Assembly: GCA_947586055.1 (NCBI GenBank)
Contig: CANPXL010000002.1
Location: forward strand, 1-64,000
DNA length: 64,000 nucleotides
DNA from: an uncultured Acetatifactor sp.
Lineage (GTDB): Bacteria > Bacillota > Clostridia > Lachnospirales > Lachnospiraceae
Direction: 5' to 3'
The notes beneath the pieces were generated by a model. The model was not told the DNA's origin, searched no databases, and saw only the letters and a list, made by a program, of their open reading frames with translations. This document shows positions 47,652 through 56,980 of the stretch, one piece after another (the stretch's first letter is position 1; every line of letters begins with the position of its first letter). A program made the translations under genes and the position numbers.

Positions 47652-50216
47652 TTATGACAAACTGTTTTTGATATACTGATGAATCTTTTCTCCGCATGTA
47701 CCGTCGATATTTGCCACAATCTCACCGTAGGCTTCCAGCTGTGCCTTCCGGTTAAAAGCGTTCCCCTTCCCGCTGCCGTCCAGAAAGTCTTTCAGTGAAT
47801 ACAGGGCTTTTTCCTCACAGGCATACTGCTGCCACTCCGAACATGAACCGAACCCAGGTTCATGCCGTTCCAGCTCTTTTCGGTCAAAGACAATTGGAAT
47901 CTCGCGCCAGTCTCCTGTGGCCGGATTCACATCATAAAGTCTGCGTCCCTGGTTATCGAACAGCCGCCATGTCCCCTCCCCAAGAGAGTCTGTTCTCCGC
48001 AGAAAGGTTGCTCTGCTCCAGGAAAAAAGATAACCGTTCTTTTCTTCCGTTCCCATCTCGTACGGCGGCTTCCATTCCACCACCCGCCCCGTCTTCGTGT
48101 CCAGACATAAGAACCTGTCTCCCCAGCATGGGGCAAAAATCATTTGATCTCCACTCTCCGCCACCGTAGTGAAAGGTCTTTCCCGGCACGGGTAACCATA
48201 AGGCACATAAAGACATTGAAATTCCGGAATTTTTACCTGAAATTTCTTTTTTTCCCCCGTCTTCGGATCCCAGCGGATCACGGTATTTCCTTCATATGGC
48301 AGAAGCCAGATAAAATCTCCCAACGGAATCAGAGCAAGGCATCCTCCATCCCGCTCTGTTCCCACGCTCACTCTGTTTACTGTTCCCCTGTCGGCGTCCA
48401 GAGACAACACTTCTCCATCCGCAGGGGAGGCAAGAAACAGACGCCGTTCCCAGACACAGTTCCCTCCTATCCTTCGGTTCCCCTGCACCATTTTAACAAA
48501 GACATCATTATATCCTTCTATGTAAGTCACCTGATCTGTCCTTGTATCGATCTTTACCACAGCCGGGTAGTTCACTGGTATCAGAAACAGAAATTCTCCG
48601 ATATTCCACGCGCTACAGAACGCTCCGCCGCGCTCTATCCGCCGTTCCAGAGAAATCCGTTTTACAATTCTGTGATCCGCAACAACCAACACATCCTGCG
48701 CGCTGGCCGGGCACACATATACTTTTCCCCCCATCTCCAATGCCCTTATATAATAACTGTCGGAGATCCTGTCCGAAAGACTGCAGTAAAATTCATAGCG
48801 ATAATCATGATCCGGCGCATAATACAGTTGGTTCCTCTGCGTAACGATCCAGTCGTCATGACCGTCCAGAAAAAAGCCCCTGATCATTTCCCCTCTCCAG
48901 TCGTCTTCTTTCGGCAGAGAATGGATTTTATTGTTCAATAGAAAAATAGGCTTCCCCGCCACGCCAAACAGGGATGTCACGCTGGTTCCGCCGTCACCGA
49001 TGTAGGCATCACAGAATGCAATGGTTTTTTCAATGTCCGGCGTATTGTCATAAATTCCGATCTGTTCCTCCAGAAATTTTTTTCGCAGCCGTTCAAAAAA
49101 AGGTTTGAAATCGGATCGCATGGAATGAAAAGTAGACTCCAGCAACGGATGCGGTCTCCACAGCAGGCAGGCATCCTCCCGACCCTGAAAAGTATTGAAC
49201 ACATACTCCATCTTCTGCAGGAAGTTTGCGGTATCTCCAAGCATTCCGTTGAGACTGGTGTTATAAAAATATACCTTTTTTTTCGTGCCGTCGGCGCGGA
49301 TGACCTTTTTCTTCCATGAGACAGGCGGCTCCGGCGGATTCTGGCACAGACGAATGATCCTGTCAAACTTCGGCGAGCCCAATGCGAGAAGTTTCTCCCG
49401 GGGAATCTGCTGATCAAAAAAATTTTTGTACTTATCCGCCTGTACCACAATATAGTCCGTGTTTGGATAGGCCAGACACATTGCCTGTCCTTCCGCCATC
49501 CCCCCGGACGTGGAGTAGTAAGGTACATACACCAGCTTTTCCGTATAGTTTTTCAGCTGATCCGAATAAAACCTCGGATCAATGCTGGTCACATAATTTC
49601 CGTTATCATAGGGATTATGAATGTATATCACATCAGGCCGGTTTTTCTCAAGAGAATACTCTTCATAGTTCACCACCGGCACATATTCCGGCAAATCGTT
49701 GCCTTCATAATGATAACGGCCAAGGCGGCCATCCGGATTTCGGTCATAATAGGGGATCGGAATCACATAAGCGTCACAGTCCGGATCTGCGTCAGCAGCC
49801 ATCCATATACTCTCCAGCGAGTCCCACATTGCAGCCTTATATGGTAAAAAGACAATTTCCGTTCTTACCCTGATCTCGTTTCTGACACTGTTGGATACCA
49901 ATACCAGCGATTTTCTGAGTTTCCTGTACAGGCTGCCGGAATTGATCTGTCCGTCGGAGCTGATCTCCCCATACACCTGATAAACCGTCTCACAATAATC
50001 CTCCAACAGAGAAATGGCAGGAAACGACTCTCCTTCTCTTGTCTCGATAAGTTCGCCCAGTCTGATGGCGCCCTCCTGACATTGTTCCAACAGTTCTCCC
50101 GCTTTTTCCGTTTTGCCGTTTTCTATGTCTTTTCGGATTTCATCATGAGCCTGCTCCAAGATCCTGATAAATTCTTCCGCCTGTTTTTTTTCCGTCTTTC
50201 TCATATCATTCTCCAT
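47652..50216 (-). CDS. CDP-glycerol glycerophosphotransferase-like protein with a C-terminal propeller-like repeat domain
   Basis: LLWRPHPLLESTF...FCDAYIGDGGTSVTSLFGVAGKPIFLLNN; C-terminal repeats such as GDFIWLLPYEGNTVIRWDPKTGEKKKF and GDRFLCLDTKTGRVVEW. Confidence 0.72.
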   Translation of the reverse strand: MENDMRKTEKKQAEEFIRILEQAHDEIRKDIENGKTEKAGELLEQCQEGAIRLGELIETREGESFPAISLLEDYCETVYQVYGEISSDGQINSGSLYRKLRKSLVLVSNSVRNEIRVRTEIVFLPYKAAMWDSLESIWMAADADPDCDAYVIPIPYYDRNPDGRLGRYHYEGNDLPEYVPVVNYEEYSLEKNRPDVIYIHNPYDNGNYVTSIDPRFYSDQLKNYTEKLVYVPYYSTSGGMAEGQAMCLAYPNTDYIVVQADKYKNFFDQQIPREKLLALGSPKFDRIIRLCQNPPEPPVSWKKKVIRADGTKKKVYFYNTSLNGMLGDTANFLQKMEYVFNTFQGREDACLLWRPHPLLESTFHSMRSDFKPFFERLRKKFLEEQIGIYDNTPDIEKTIAFCDAYIGDGGTSVTSLFGVAGKPIFLLNNKIHSLPKEDDWRGEMIRGFFLDGHDDWIVTQRNQLYYAPDHDYRYEFYCSLSDRISDSYYIRALEMGGKVYVCPASAQDVLVVADHRIVKRISLERRIERGGAFCSAWNIGEFLFLIPVNYPAVVKIDTRTDQVTYIEGYNDVFVKMVQGNRRIGGNCVWERRLFLASPADGEVLSLDADRGTVNRVSVGTERDGGCLALIPLGDFIWLLPYEGNTVIRWDPKTGEKKKFQVKIPEFQCLYVPYGYPCRERPFTTVAESGDQMIFAPCWGDRFLCLDTKTGRVVEWKPPYEMGTEEKNGYLFSWSRATFLRRTDSLGEGTWRLFDNQGRRLYDVNPATGDWREIPIVFDRKELERHEPGFGSCSEWQQYACEEKALYSLKDFLDGSGKGNAFNRKAQLEAYGEIVANIDGTCGEKIHQYIKNSLS

Positions 50217-50279
50217 GTCCGGATTCCGGAGACATAATTTCCAATCTCCGAAGACAGCTGTTTTTTATAACAACAAAAA

Positions 50280-50314
50280 GAACCTTTTATTGCTGCATCC
50301 GCAATAAAAGGTTC
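50280..50314 (-). terminator. Terminator-like hairpin
   Basis: GAACCTTTTATTGC-N7-GCAATAAAAGGTTC perfect stem, then TTTTTGTTGTT on the minus strand. Confidence 0.75.
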
Positions 50315-50393
50315 CCTCCCTGTTTTATCAAACGCAGCTTCCCTTCTGCTCTTATTCTGTTTTACATAATTCTATTTTAACACACAAAAAGAC

Positions 50394-51125
50394 TTAAGAC
50401 AATACTTCCGCAACCAGTCTCACATATTCCTTTCCCTGCAGCACGACTGTTTCCTCCCGCCGGAAGCCGAGTTTCCGGCACAGCTTCAGGGACGCTTCGT
50501 TTCCCGGCTCCACCATGGCCTGCACCTTTTCAAATCCCAGCGCCTCCCAGCCGTATTCCATGATCCGGCGGCAGACTTCTTCCCCATAACCCCTGTGCTG
50601 CCATGGCACGCCGATAATAAACCCAAGCTCCGGCTCCTCATACCCTTCCCGGAAAGCGAAGCCGGCCCGGCCTATGACCTCTCCGCCTTCCCGCTTCACT
50701 ACCGTCCAGACGCCGAACTCATAAAAAGTGTAGACTTTTTCGATATATTCCCTGATATACTCCTTTTCCTGTTCGATCTCGGGATAAAGCCCTTCCATGT
50801 ATTTCGTGATGGCGGGGTCGCTGTAAATCCGGTAAAAAGCCTCCACATCCTCCGGCGTTGTCTCCCGGATCAGGCAGCGCTCCGTCTCCGCGATCCGCCA
50901 GGGAAGTCCTTTCTGGCGCCGGTACACCCTTTCCGCATATTCCGGATCCAGATTTTCCGGATCCTCCACCGCGTACAGAAAACCGGAAAAATCCTGTTCC
51001 CGGTTCCCTTCGTGAAGATAGATCATCACAGCGTCCCCGGCGTCCCTGAATGTCCGGGCGGTTTCCGGATCATCCGTAATGTACAGCGCGCCGTCCCTCA
51101 AAACTGTTTTTTTGATGTAACTCAC
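50394..51125 (-). CDS. GNAT family N-acetyltransferase
   Basis: CLIRETTPEDVEAFYRIYSDPAITKYMEGL...EPELGFIIGVPWQHRGYGEEVCRRIMEYGWEALGFEKVQAMVEPGNEASLKLCRKLGF. Confidence 0.9.
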   Translation of the reverse strand: MSYIKKTVLRDGALYITDDPETARTFRDAGDAVMIYLHEGNREQDFSGFLYAVEDPENLDPEYAERVYRRQKGLPWRIAETERCLIRETTPEDVEAFYRIYSDPAITKYMEGLYPEIEQEKEYIREYIEKVYTFYEFGVWTVVKREGGEVIGRAGFAFREGYEEPELGFIIGVPWQHRGYGEEVCRRIMEYGWEALGFEKVQAMVEPGNEASLKLCRKLGFRREETVVLQGKEYVRLVAEVLS

Positions 51126-51297
51126 TTTCCCTGTTCCCTCTTTACATCATTTCCCTTTTAAGATACAATCATTGTATCACAGACAAATACCCCACAGCAA
51201 GCCGAGGGGAAATTAATTCCGCAGATTGCAGCCGGCGCACGGAATTCTGCATGCTCCGGTCCCTGCCTTGCGGATTTCAGAAAGGAACGAATCAGTC

Positions 51298-51819
51298 ATG
51301 GCGCAAAATCCCATCGTAACCATCAAAATGAAAGGCGGCGACACCATCCGTCTGGAACTGTATCCGGATGTGGCTCCCGTCTCCGTAAACAACTTTATCA
51401 GCCTGATCAACAAAAAGTTCTATGACGGCCTGATCTTCCACCGGGTAATCAAGGGCTTCATGATTCAGGGCGGCTGCCCCGACGGCACCGGCATGGGCGG
51501 CCCCGGCTATCAGATCAGGGGCGAATTTGCCCAAAACGGCTTTGAAAACACGCTGAAACATACAGAAGGCGTGCTCTCCATGGCAAGATCCATGCACCCG
51601 GATTCCGCCGGCTCCCAGTTTTTCATCATGCACAAAAACGCGCCGCATCTGGACGGCGCTTACGCAGCGTTCGGAAAAGTGATCGAGGGAATGGATGTGG
51701 TGAACCGCATCGCCGAGACCCGCACGGACTACAGCGACAGACCGCTGGAGCCCCAGATCATGGAGACCGTAACCGTGGAAACCTTCGGCGTGGAATATCC
51801 GGAACCGGAGAAACTCTAA
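51298..51819 (+). CDS. Peptidyl-prolyl cis-trans isomerase (cyclophilin)
   Basis: FHRVIKGFMIQGGCPDGTGMGGPGYQI; SAGSQFFIMHKNAPHLDGAYAAFGKVIEGMDVV. Confidence 0.95.
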   Translation: MAQNPIVTIKMKGGDTIRLELYPDVAPVSVNNFISLINKKFYDGLIFHRVIKGFMIQGGCPDGTGMGGPGYQIRGEFAQNGFENTLKHTEGVLSMARSMHPDSAGSQFFIMHKNAPHLDGAYAAFGKVIEGMDVVNRIAETRTDYSDRPLEPQIMETVTVETFGVEYPEPEKL

Positions 51820-51965
51820 AGACATTCCGGGATCGCTTCTCGCCGCATCCTCCGCGGAGCAGGCTGTCCTGACCTGTCATCGGTATCCGGCAGTCCCCCG
51901 GTACCGGTCTCAGATCGGGATAAGCCCCTTCCGCCGGATATTCCCCGTCTTATACGTCTTATATC

Positions 51966-52367
51966 TTATATGTCATATTTCTTCATGGTCTCCGCGCCGC
52001 GGTACTCATGCTTCTCGTAATAACCGATCAGCCTGCCATTGTCCCGAAGCGCTACCATATAAACATCCTTATTCTGTTTTTCATTATGAAACGTATACAC
52101 GATGTTATGGTTCCCGTCCGAAGCGAACCAGTCCGTCACCCGCTTTATCTTTTCCGCCGATTCCGGATTGTGGCACGCGAGCAGACTCTTCCCGATCAGC
52201 TTTTCCCCGCCCCGCTTTGCATAGTTTTCCACCGCCGCCGGATTCATGTAAAGGATCTCATGCTCCAGATTACAGATAACCACCGGGCAGCGGTCCTGCT
52301 CTATAATGCTCCTGAAAAAAATTTCGTTCGTTTCTTTTCGTTCCCTTGCGTTCTCTTTTTCTGACAT
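51966..52367 (-). CDS. PAS domain protein
   Basis: EIFFRSIIEQDRCPVVICNLEHEILYMNPAAVENYAKRGGEKLIGKSLLACHNPES. Confidence 0.75.
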   Translation of the reverse strand: MSEKENARERKETNEIFFRSIIEQDRCPVVICNLEHEILYMNPAAVENYAKRGGEKLIGKSLLACHNPESAEKIKRVTDWFASDGNHNIVYTFHNEKQNKDVYMVALRDNGRLIGYYEKHEYRGAETMKKYDI

Positions 52368-52602
52368 AAGCGCCCTCCCGTGCAAAATCCGTCGTAAAAA
52401 ATTCCTTTTGGAAGAATTATATCACAAAAACGCCTGTCATTTCCGTCGTTCATATTTTGTTCACAATTCATTCAATTTTATTTTCCTTTTTCATCATGAT
52501 TTAGACATTTCTGCTGGCTATACTGAAAGCAACTCAATAAATTACAAAAGAGTTACGGCAGCCACAGTTTGCTATTTACTATAAAACTTTTTTTCATAAT
52601 AA

Positions 52603-52629
52603 ATGCCAGAGAACCGGGTTCTCTGGCAT
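52603..52629. terminator. Terminator-like perfect inverted repeat
   Basis: ATGCCAGAGAACC-G-GGTTCTCTGGCAT. Confidence 0.6.
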
Positions 52630-52736
52630 CCTCCCTTTTCTGGGATCTTTTTTCTTTCACATTCCGGGAAATGTTTCTCCCGAAAATGTAACAATTTGGC
52701 CCGGAAGTTGTTTGTTTGTTTCTTTCCAGAATATGC

Positions 52737-52765
52737 TTGCGAAAGGCCATGCTTTAGGGTATAAT
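52737..52765 (+). promoter_or_regulatory. SigA promoter of the aldolase gene
   Basis: TTGCGA-N17-TATAAT. Confidence 0.75.
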
Positions 52766-52824
52766 AAAAGCCGTAATCAATTATCGGCCTGACATCCGGT
52801 CAGAATCCTATAGGAAAGGTGGTA

Positions 52825-53799
52825 ATGACAATGCCATTAGTTACAACAAAAGAAATGTTTGAGAAGGCATACAACGGCGGTTACGCAGTTGGTGCGTTCA
52901 ATGTCAACAACATGGAGATCGTTCAGGGTATCACGGAAGCAGCCGGCGAGCTGAACAGCCCCGTGATCCTTCAGGTATCCAAGGGTGCGAGAGCCTATGC
53001 GAACCATACTTATCTGGTGAAGCTGGTGGAAGCCGCAGTAGAGGAAAACCCCCAGATTCCCATCGCCCTGCATCTGGACCACGGCGATACTTTTGAACTT
53101 TGCAAATCCTGCATCGACGGCGGCTTTACTTCCGTTATGATCGACGCTTCCTCCAAGTCCTTCGAGGAGAACATCGCCCTGACCAAACAGGTCGTTGAAT
53201 ACGCTCATGCCCACGGCGTGGTTGTTGAGGCCGAGCTGGGAACGCTGGCAGGCGTGGAAGACGAGGTTTCCGTTGAATCCGGTCATGAATCTTACACCCG
53301 CCCTGAAGAGGTGGAGGAATTTGTTTCCAGAACCGGGTGCGACTCTCTTGCCATCGCGATCGGCACCTCCCACGGCGCTTACAAGTTTACGGCTGCACAG
53401 TGTACAAGAAACGCCGACGGCATCCTTGTTCCCCCTCCGCTTCGCTTTGACGTGCTGGAAGAGTGCATCAAGCGCCTTCCCGGATTCCCCATCGTTCTGC
53501 ACGGCTCCTCTTCCGTACCTCAGGAGTTTGTCAAGATGGTCAACCAGTACGGCGGAAATATGCCCGACGCAGTAGGCATTCCCGAGGAACAGCTCCGCAG
53601 GGCCGCAGAGCTTGCCGTATGTAAGATCAATATCGATTCCGATATCCGTCTTGCCATGACCGGCAACATCCGCAAGTATTTTGCAGAGCATCCGGATCAC
53701 TTTGATCCCCGCCAGTACCTGAAACCCGCCCGTCAGGCCGTCAAGGATATGGTCGCTCATAAGATCGTAAATGTCCTCGGTTCCAACGGAAAGGCATAA
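52825..53799 (+). CDS. fba: Class II fructose-bisphosphate aldolase
   Basis: MPLVTTKEMFEKAYNGGYAVGAFNVNNMEIVQGI; HLDHGDTFELCKSCIDGGFTSVMIDASS; RBS aggaaagg. Confidence 0.95.
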   Translation: MTMPLVTTKEMFEKAYNGGYAVGAFNVNNMEIVQGITEAAGELNSPVILQVSKGARAYANHTYLVKLVEAAVEENPQIPIALHLDHGDTFELCKSCIDGGFTSVMIDASSKSFEENIALTKQVVEYAHAHGVVVEAELGTLAGVEDEVSVESGHESYTRPEEVEEFVSRTGCDSLAIAIGTSHGAYKFTAAQCTRNADGILVPPPLRFDVLEECIKRLPGFPIVLHGSSSVPQEFVKMVNQYGGNMPDAVGIPEEQLRRAAELAVCKINIDSDIRLAMTGNIRKYFAEHPDHFDPRQYLKPARQAVKDMVAHKIVNVLGSNGKA

Positions 53800-53812
53800 A
53801 TACACGAAACAG

Positions 53813-53862
53813 AAAGAGCCGTTGCTCCGGCAAAATCCTTCAGCCGGGCAGCGGCTCTTTTT
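53813..53862 (+). terminator. fba terminator
   Basis: AAAGAGCCGTTGCTCCGGC...GCCGGGCAGCGGCTCTTTTT. Confidence 0.88.
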
Positions 53863-53907
53863 CATTCTGTTTCCACCCTTATCTCTTCCGCGGGTTCTCC
53901 GAATACG

Positions 53908-55305
53908 TTACCCCTGTTCGTCCAGATACAGCTGCACGCGGTTCTGGATCTTTTCGATCACATCCTCCTTGCTTCTGTCTCCCTCCAGATAATCCGCCGC
54001 TTCCTCATACACAATGTCCAGGATGGCCTCCGTCCGCCTTGGCAGATACCGCGCATCCTCGTAGGCCTCCAATATCTCCTGCTTCGTCTCTTCGTTTAAG
54101 GGCGCATCGATTGCTCCGACTTCACTCAGCTTCGCTGAATACTCCCATGAGGTATTCCAAAGCTCCTTTTGTACCGAATCTCCATAAAAATTCTGTCCGT
54201 CCCGGCTCAAAACAAAGGACAGAAAGGCGTACGCTCCCTCCAGATGCTCCGTGTTCGCATTGATCATCATAACATCTGTCGCTGCAGCCGAACAGGTGTA
54301 ATGAGGGCCGTCGTCAAAGAAACAGCCCACGATGACGTTTCCCGGAAACTGCGACGATATTTGATAAGACGGCGGCCCCTGAATATGCACGTAGTAATCA
54401 TTCACCACCGGATCATACCCCTTTTTCCCGTCCTCCCGGTATCGCTTCGACACGTCCAGAAACTTGGAAAACAGAGGCCCCGTAAAGTCGCAGGTCTTTT
54501 TTTCCCAGTCGATCATCCCCCAGAGATCCTCCGACCCCTCCAGAAAATATGCAAGGATATATCTCCCTCCCAACGTCGGCATAATAAACGAACCGTGTCC
54601 CGGATACTCCAGCAGAAGATCCGCAAAAGACTCTATATCCTGAGGCGGCTGGCTGTCTCCCAGAACTGCCGCATCCACACAGTAGCCGTCAACCGACATC
54701 TCCGGGACAATCGCATAAATCCGGTCTCCGGAAACCGCATAGGCGTATTCGGGAAAGAAGGTCTCCGTCGTCACGCCGCTCTTTTCCAGATAAGGGGAAA
54801 GATCTACCAGCACGCCGCTGTCCATGATCTCCTGAGTGATGGGAAATACTTCACCGGTCAGAATATCCGGTCCTCCCCCGGCTCCCACTTCCACCGACAG
54901 TCTCTCCCGCATGGTCGCCAATTCATCTCCGGCATAACACGTCCGCAGTTCCACACTGTATTTTGTATTTCTCCTATTGAACTCCGCCACTATATCTTCA
55001 ATGGGATTGGTTGCATTTTCACCGGTGGGCATTATCTCGGTTGCAAGGGTGATCACGGTCTTTTCTTCGGGCTCCGTCTCGCTTTCCGCCGCAGAGCTGT
55101 CCTCTTCCGGCGAGATACTTTCCATTTGACCCCATTTGAGGTTAAACTCCCCGTCGTCGGCGTGATAAAAGATCTCGATGTCCTCCGGCTCCTGAGATTC
55201 CTGCGCCGTCTCTTTGGCGCCGCAGCCGGATAAAAGCAGCGCCGCGGAAGCCAAAAGGGCCATCCCTCTCATCGGTCTTTTTCCCTTTGTCTGATTGTTT
55301 ACCAT
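53908..55305 (-). CDS. Extracellular solute-binding lipoprotein, tandem copy 1
   Basis: Signal peptide with lipobox LLLSGCG; solute-binding fold (DIVAEFNRRNTKYSVELRTCYAGDE...GGGPDILTGEVFPITQEIMDSGVLVDLSPYLEKSG). Confidence 0.88.
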   Translation of the reverse strand: MVNNQTKGKRPMRGMALLASAALLLSGCGAKETAQESQEPEDIEIFYHADDGEFNLKWGQMESISPEEDSSAAESETEPEEKTVITLATEIMPTGENATNPIEDIVAEFNRRNTKYSVELRTCYAGDELATMRERLSVEVGAGGGPDILTGEVFPITQEIMDSGVLVDLSPYLEKSGVTTETFFPEYAYAVSGDRIYAIVPEMSVDGYCVDAAVLGDSQPPQDIESFADLLLEYPGHGSFIMPTLGGRYILAYFLEGSEDLWGMIDWEKKTCDFTGPLFSKFLDVSKRYREDGKKGYDPVVNDYYVHIQGPPSYQISSQFPGNVIVGCFFDDGPHYTCSAAATDVMMINANTEHLEGAYAFLSFVLSRDGQNFYGDSVQKELWNTSWEYSAKLSEVGAIDAPLNEETKQEILEAYEDARYLPRRTEAILDIVYEEAADYLEGDRSKEDVIEKIQNRVQLYLDEQG

Positions 55306-55436
55306 GGCGTTTCCCCCTTTCCCGTTGTCCGTTTTCTGTCCGGTCTTACCGGTTTGATCTTATTATAATACCTATTTTACCCCCCCGGAACAGCCTGTCA
55401 AGTCCGCCGTTTCTTCGGGCCGGTTTCTGTTTCTTA

Positions 55437-56828
55437 TCACCCCTGTTCATCCAGATACAACTGCACGCGGTTCTGGATCTTTTCGACCACGTCCTCCAGT
55501 TTTTGATTTCCCTCCAGATATCCCTCCGCTTCCTCATACACAATGTCCAGGATGGCCTCCGTCCGCCTTGGCAGAAACCGCGCATCCTCGTAGGCGTCCA
55601 ATGTCTCCTGCTTCGTCTCTTCGTTTAAAGGCGCTGAAATCACTCCGTACCCGCCCATATCCGAATAATATTCCCATGCGATATCCCAAAGCTCCTTTTG
55701 TACCGGCTCCGAATAACAATCCTGCCCGTCCTTGCTCAAAACATAAGAGAGAAAAGCGTACGCGCCTTCCAGATGCTCCGTATTCGCGTTGATCATCAGC
55801 GTTCCTCCCGCCGTCCGCTCACACTGATAATGGGGACCGTCGTCAAAATAATACCCCACCGGAACGCTCCCCGGACAGAAGAAAGACAGACTGTAAGACG
55901 GCGGATTCTGCATACTGACAGGATAATCATGCACTACCGGCTCATACCCCTTTTTCCCGTCTTCCCGGTATCGCTTCGACACATCCAGAAGCTTGGAGAA
56001 AAGCGGCCCCGTAAAGTCACAGGTCTTTTTTTCCCAATCGATCATCCCCCAGAGATCCTCCGACCCCTCCAGAAAATACGCAAGGATATATCTCCCTCCC
56101 ATCCTCGGACCAAGAAACGAACCGTGTCCCGGATACTCCAGCAGAAGATCCGCAAAAGACTCTATATCCTGAGGCGGCTGACTGTCTCCCAGAACCTCCG
56201 CATCCACACTATAACCTGTATACAGCGCTGACGGGCTGACTCCGTAGATTCCATCCCCCGAGACAGCGGTGGCATACGCCGGGAAAAATGATTCCAGCGT
56301 CACGCCGCTCTGTTCCAGATAGGGAGTCAGATTCACCAGAACCCCGCTGTCCATGATCTCCTGTGTGATGGGAAATACGTCATTTGTCATAAGATCCGGT
56401 CCGTCTCCCGCTCCGACCTCCACGGACAGCCGGTTTCGCATGGTTTCCAGTTCCTCTCCGTATCGGCATGTCTGCAGTTCCACAGAATATCTGTCGCTTT
56501 CCTGATTAAACTTTGCCACGACCTCGCTGAAATTGTCCCCGCCGGATTCGGACACAAGCGCAAACGTGAGCACAATCTTTTCCTTTTCTCCATCCTGTCG
56601 TCCGCTTTCCTCATCGGAACTGTTTTCCACCGGGGGCGTTTCCCAGCCCAGCCCCGTTGTGTGGCTAAACTCCCCGTCGTCGGCGTGATATAAGATCTCG
56701 ATGTCCTCCGGCTCCTGAGATTCCTGCGCCGTCTCTCCGGTGCCGCAGCCGGATAAAAGCAGCGCCGCGGAAACGAAAAGGGCCATTCCCCCCATCGGTC
56801 TTTTTCTCTTTGTCTGATTGTTTACCAT
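55437..56828 (-). CDS. Extracellular solute-binding lipoprotein, tandem copy 2 (diverged)
   Basis: Lipobox LLLSGCG; paralogue of copies 1/3/4, diverged in the middle and near-identical at both ends. Confidence 0.88.
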   Translation of the reverse strand: MVNNQTKRKRPMGGMALFVSAALLLSGCGTGETAQESQEPEDIEILYHADDGEFSHTTGLGWETPPVENSSDEESGRQDGEKEKIVLTFALVSESGGDNFSEVVAKFNQESDRYSVELQTCRYGEELETMRNRLSVEVGAGDGPDLMTNDVFPITQEIMDSGVLVNLTPYLEQSGVTLESFFPAYATAVSGDGIYGVSPSALYTGYSVDAEVLGDSQPPQDIESFADLLLEYPGHGSFLGPRMGGRYILAYFLEGSEDLWGMIDWEKKTCDFTGPLFSKLLDVSKRYREDGKKGYEPVVHDYPVSMQNPPSYSLSFFCPGSVPVGYYFDDGPHYQCERTAGGTLMINANTEHLEGAYAFLSYVLSKDGQDCYSEPVQKELWDIAWEYYSDMGGYGVISAPLNEETKQETLDAYEDARFLPRRTEAILDIVYEEAEGYLEGNQKLEDVVEKIQNRVQLYLDEQG

Positions 56829-56929
56829 GGCGTTTCCCCCTTTCCCGTTGTCCGTCTTCTGTCCGGTCTTACCGGTTTGATCTTGTTATAATACCTATTT
56901 TACCACCGTAACAGTCCGGATTCCATAAC

Positions 56930-56961
56930 AAAAGTGCCGCAAAAACCTGCTGCGACACTTT
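56930..56961 (-). terminator. Terminator hairpin downstream of copy 3
   Basis: AAAAGTGTCGCAGCAGGTTTTTGCGGCACTTTTGTT on the minus strand. Confidence 0.75.
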
Positions 56962-56980
56962 TACTGAAATCCCTTCCTTA

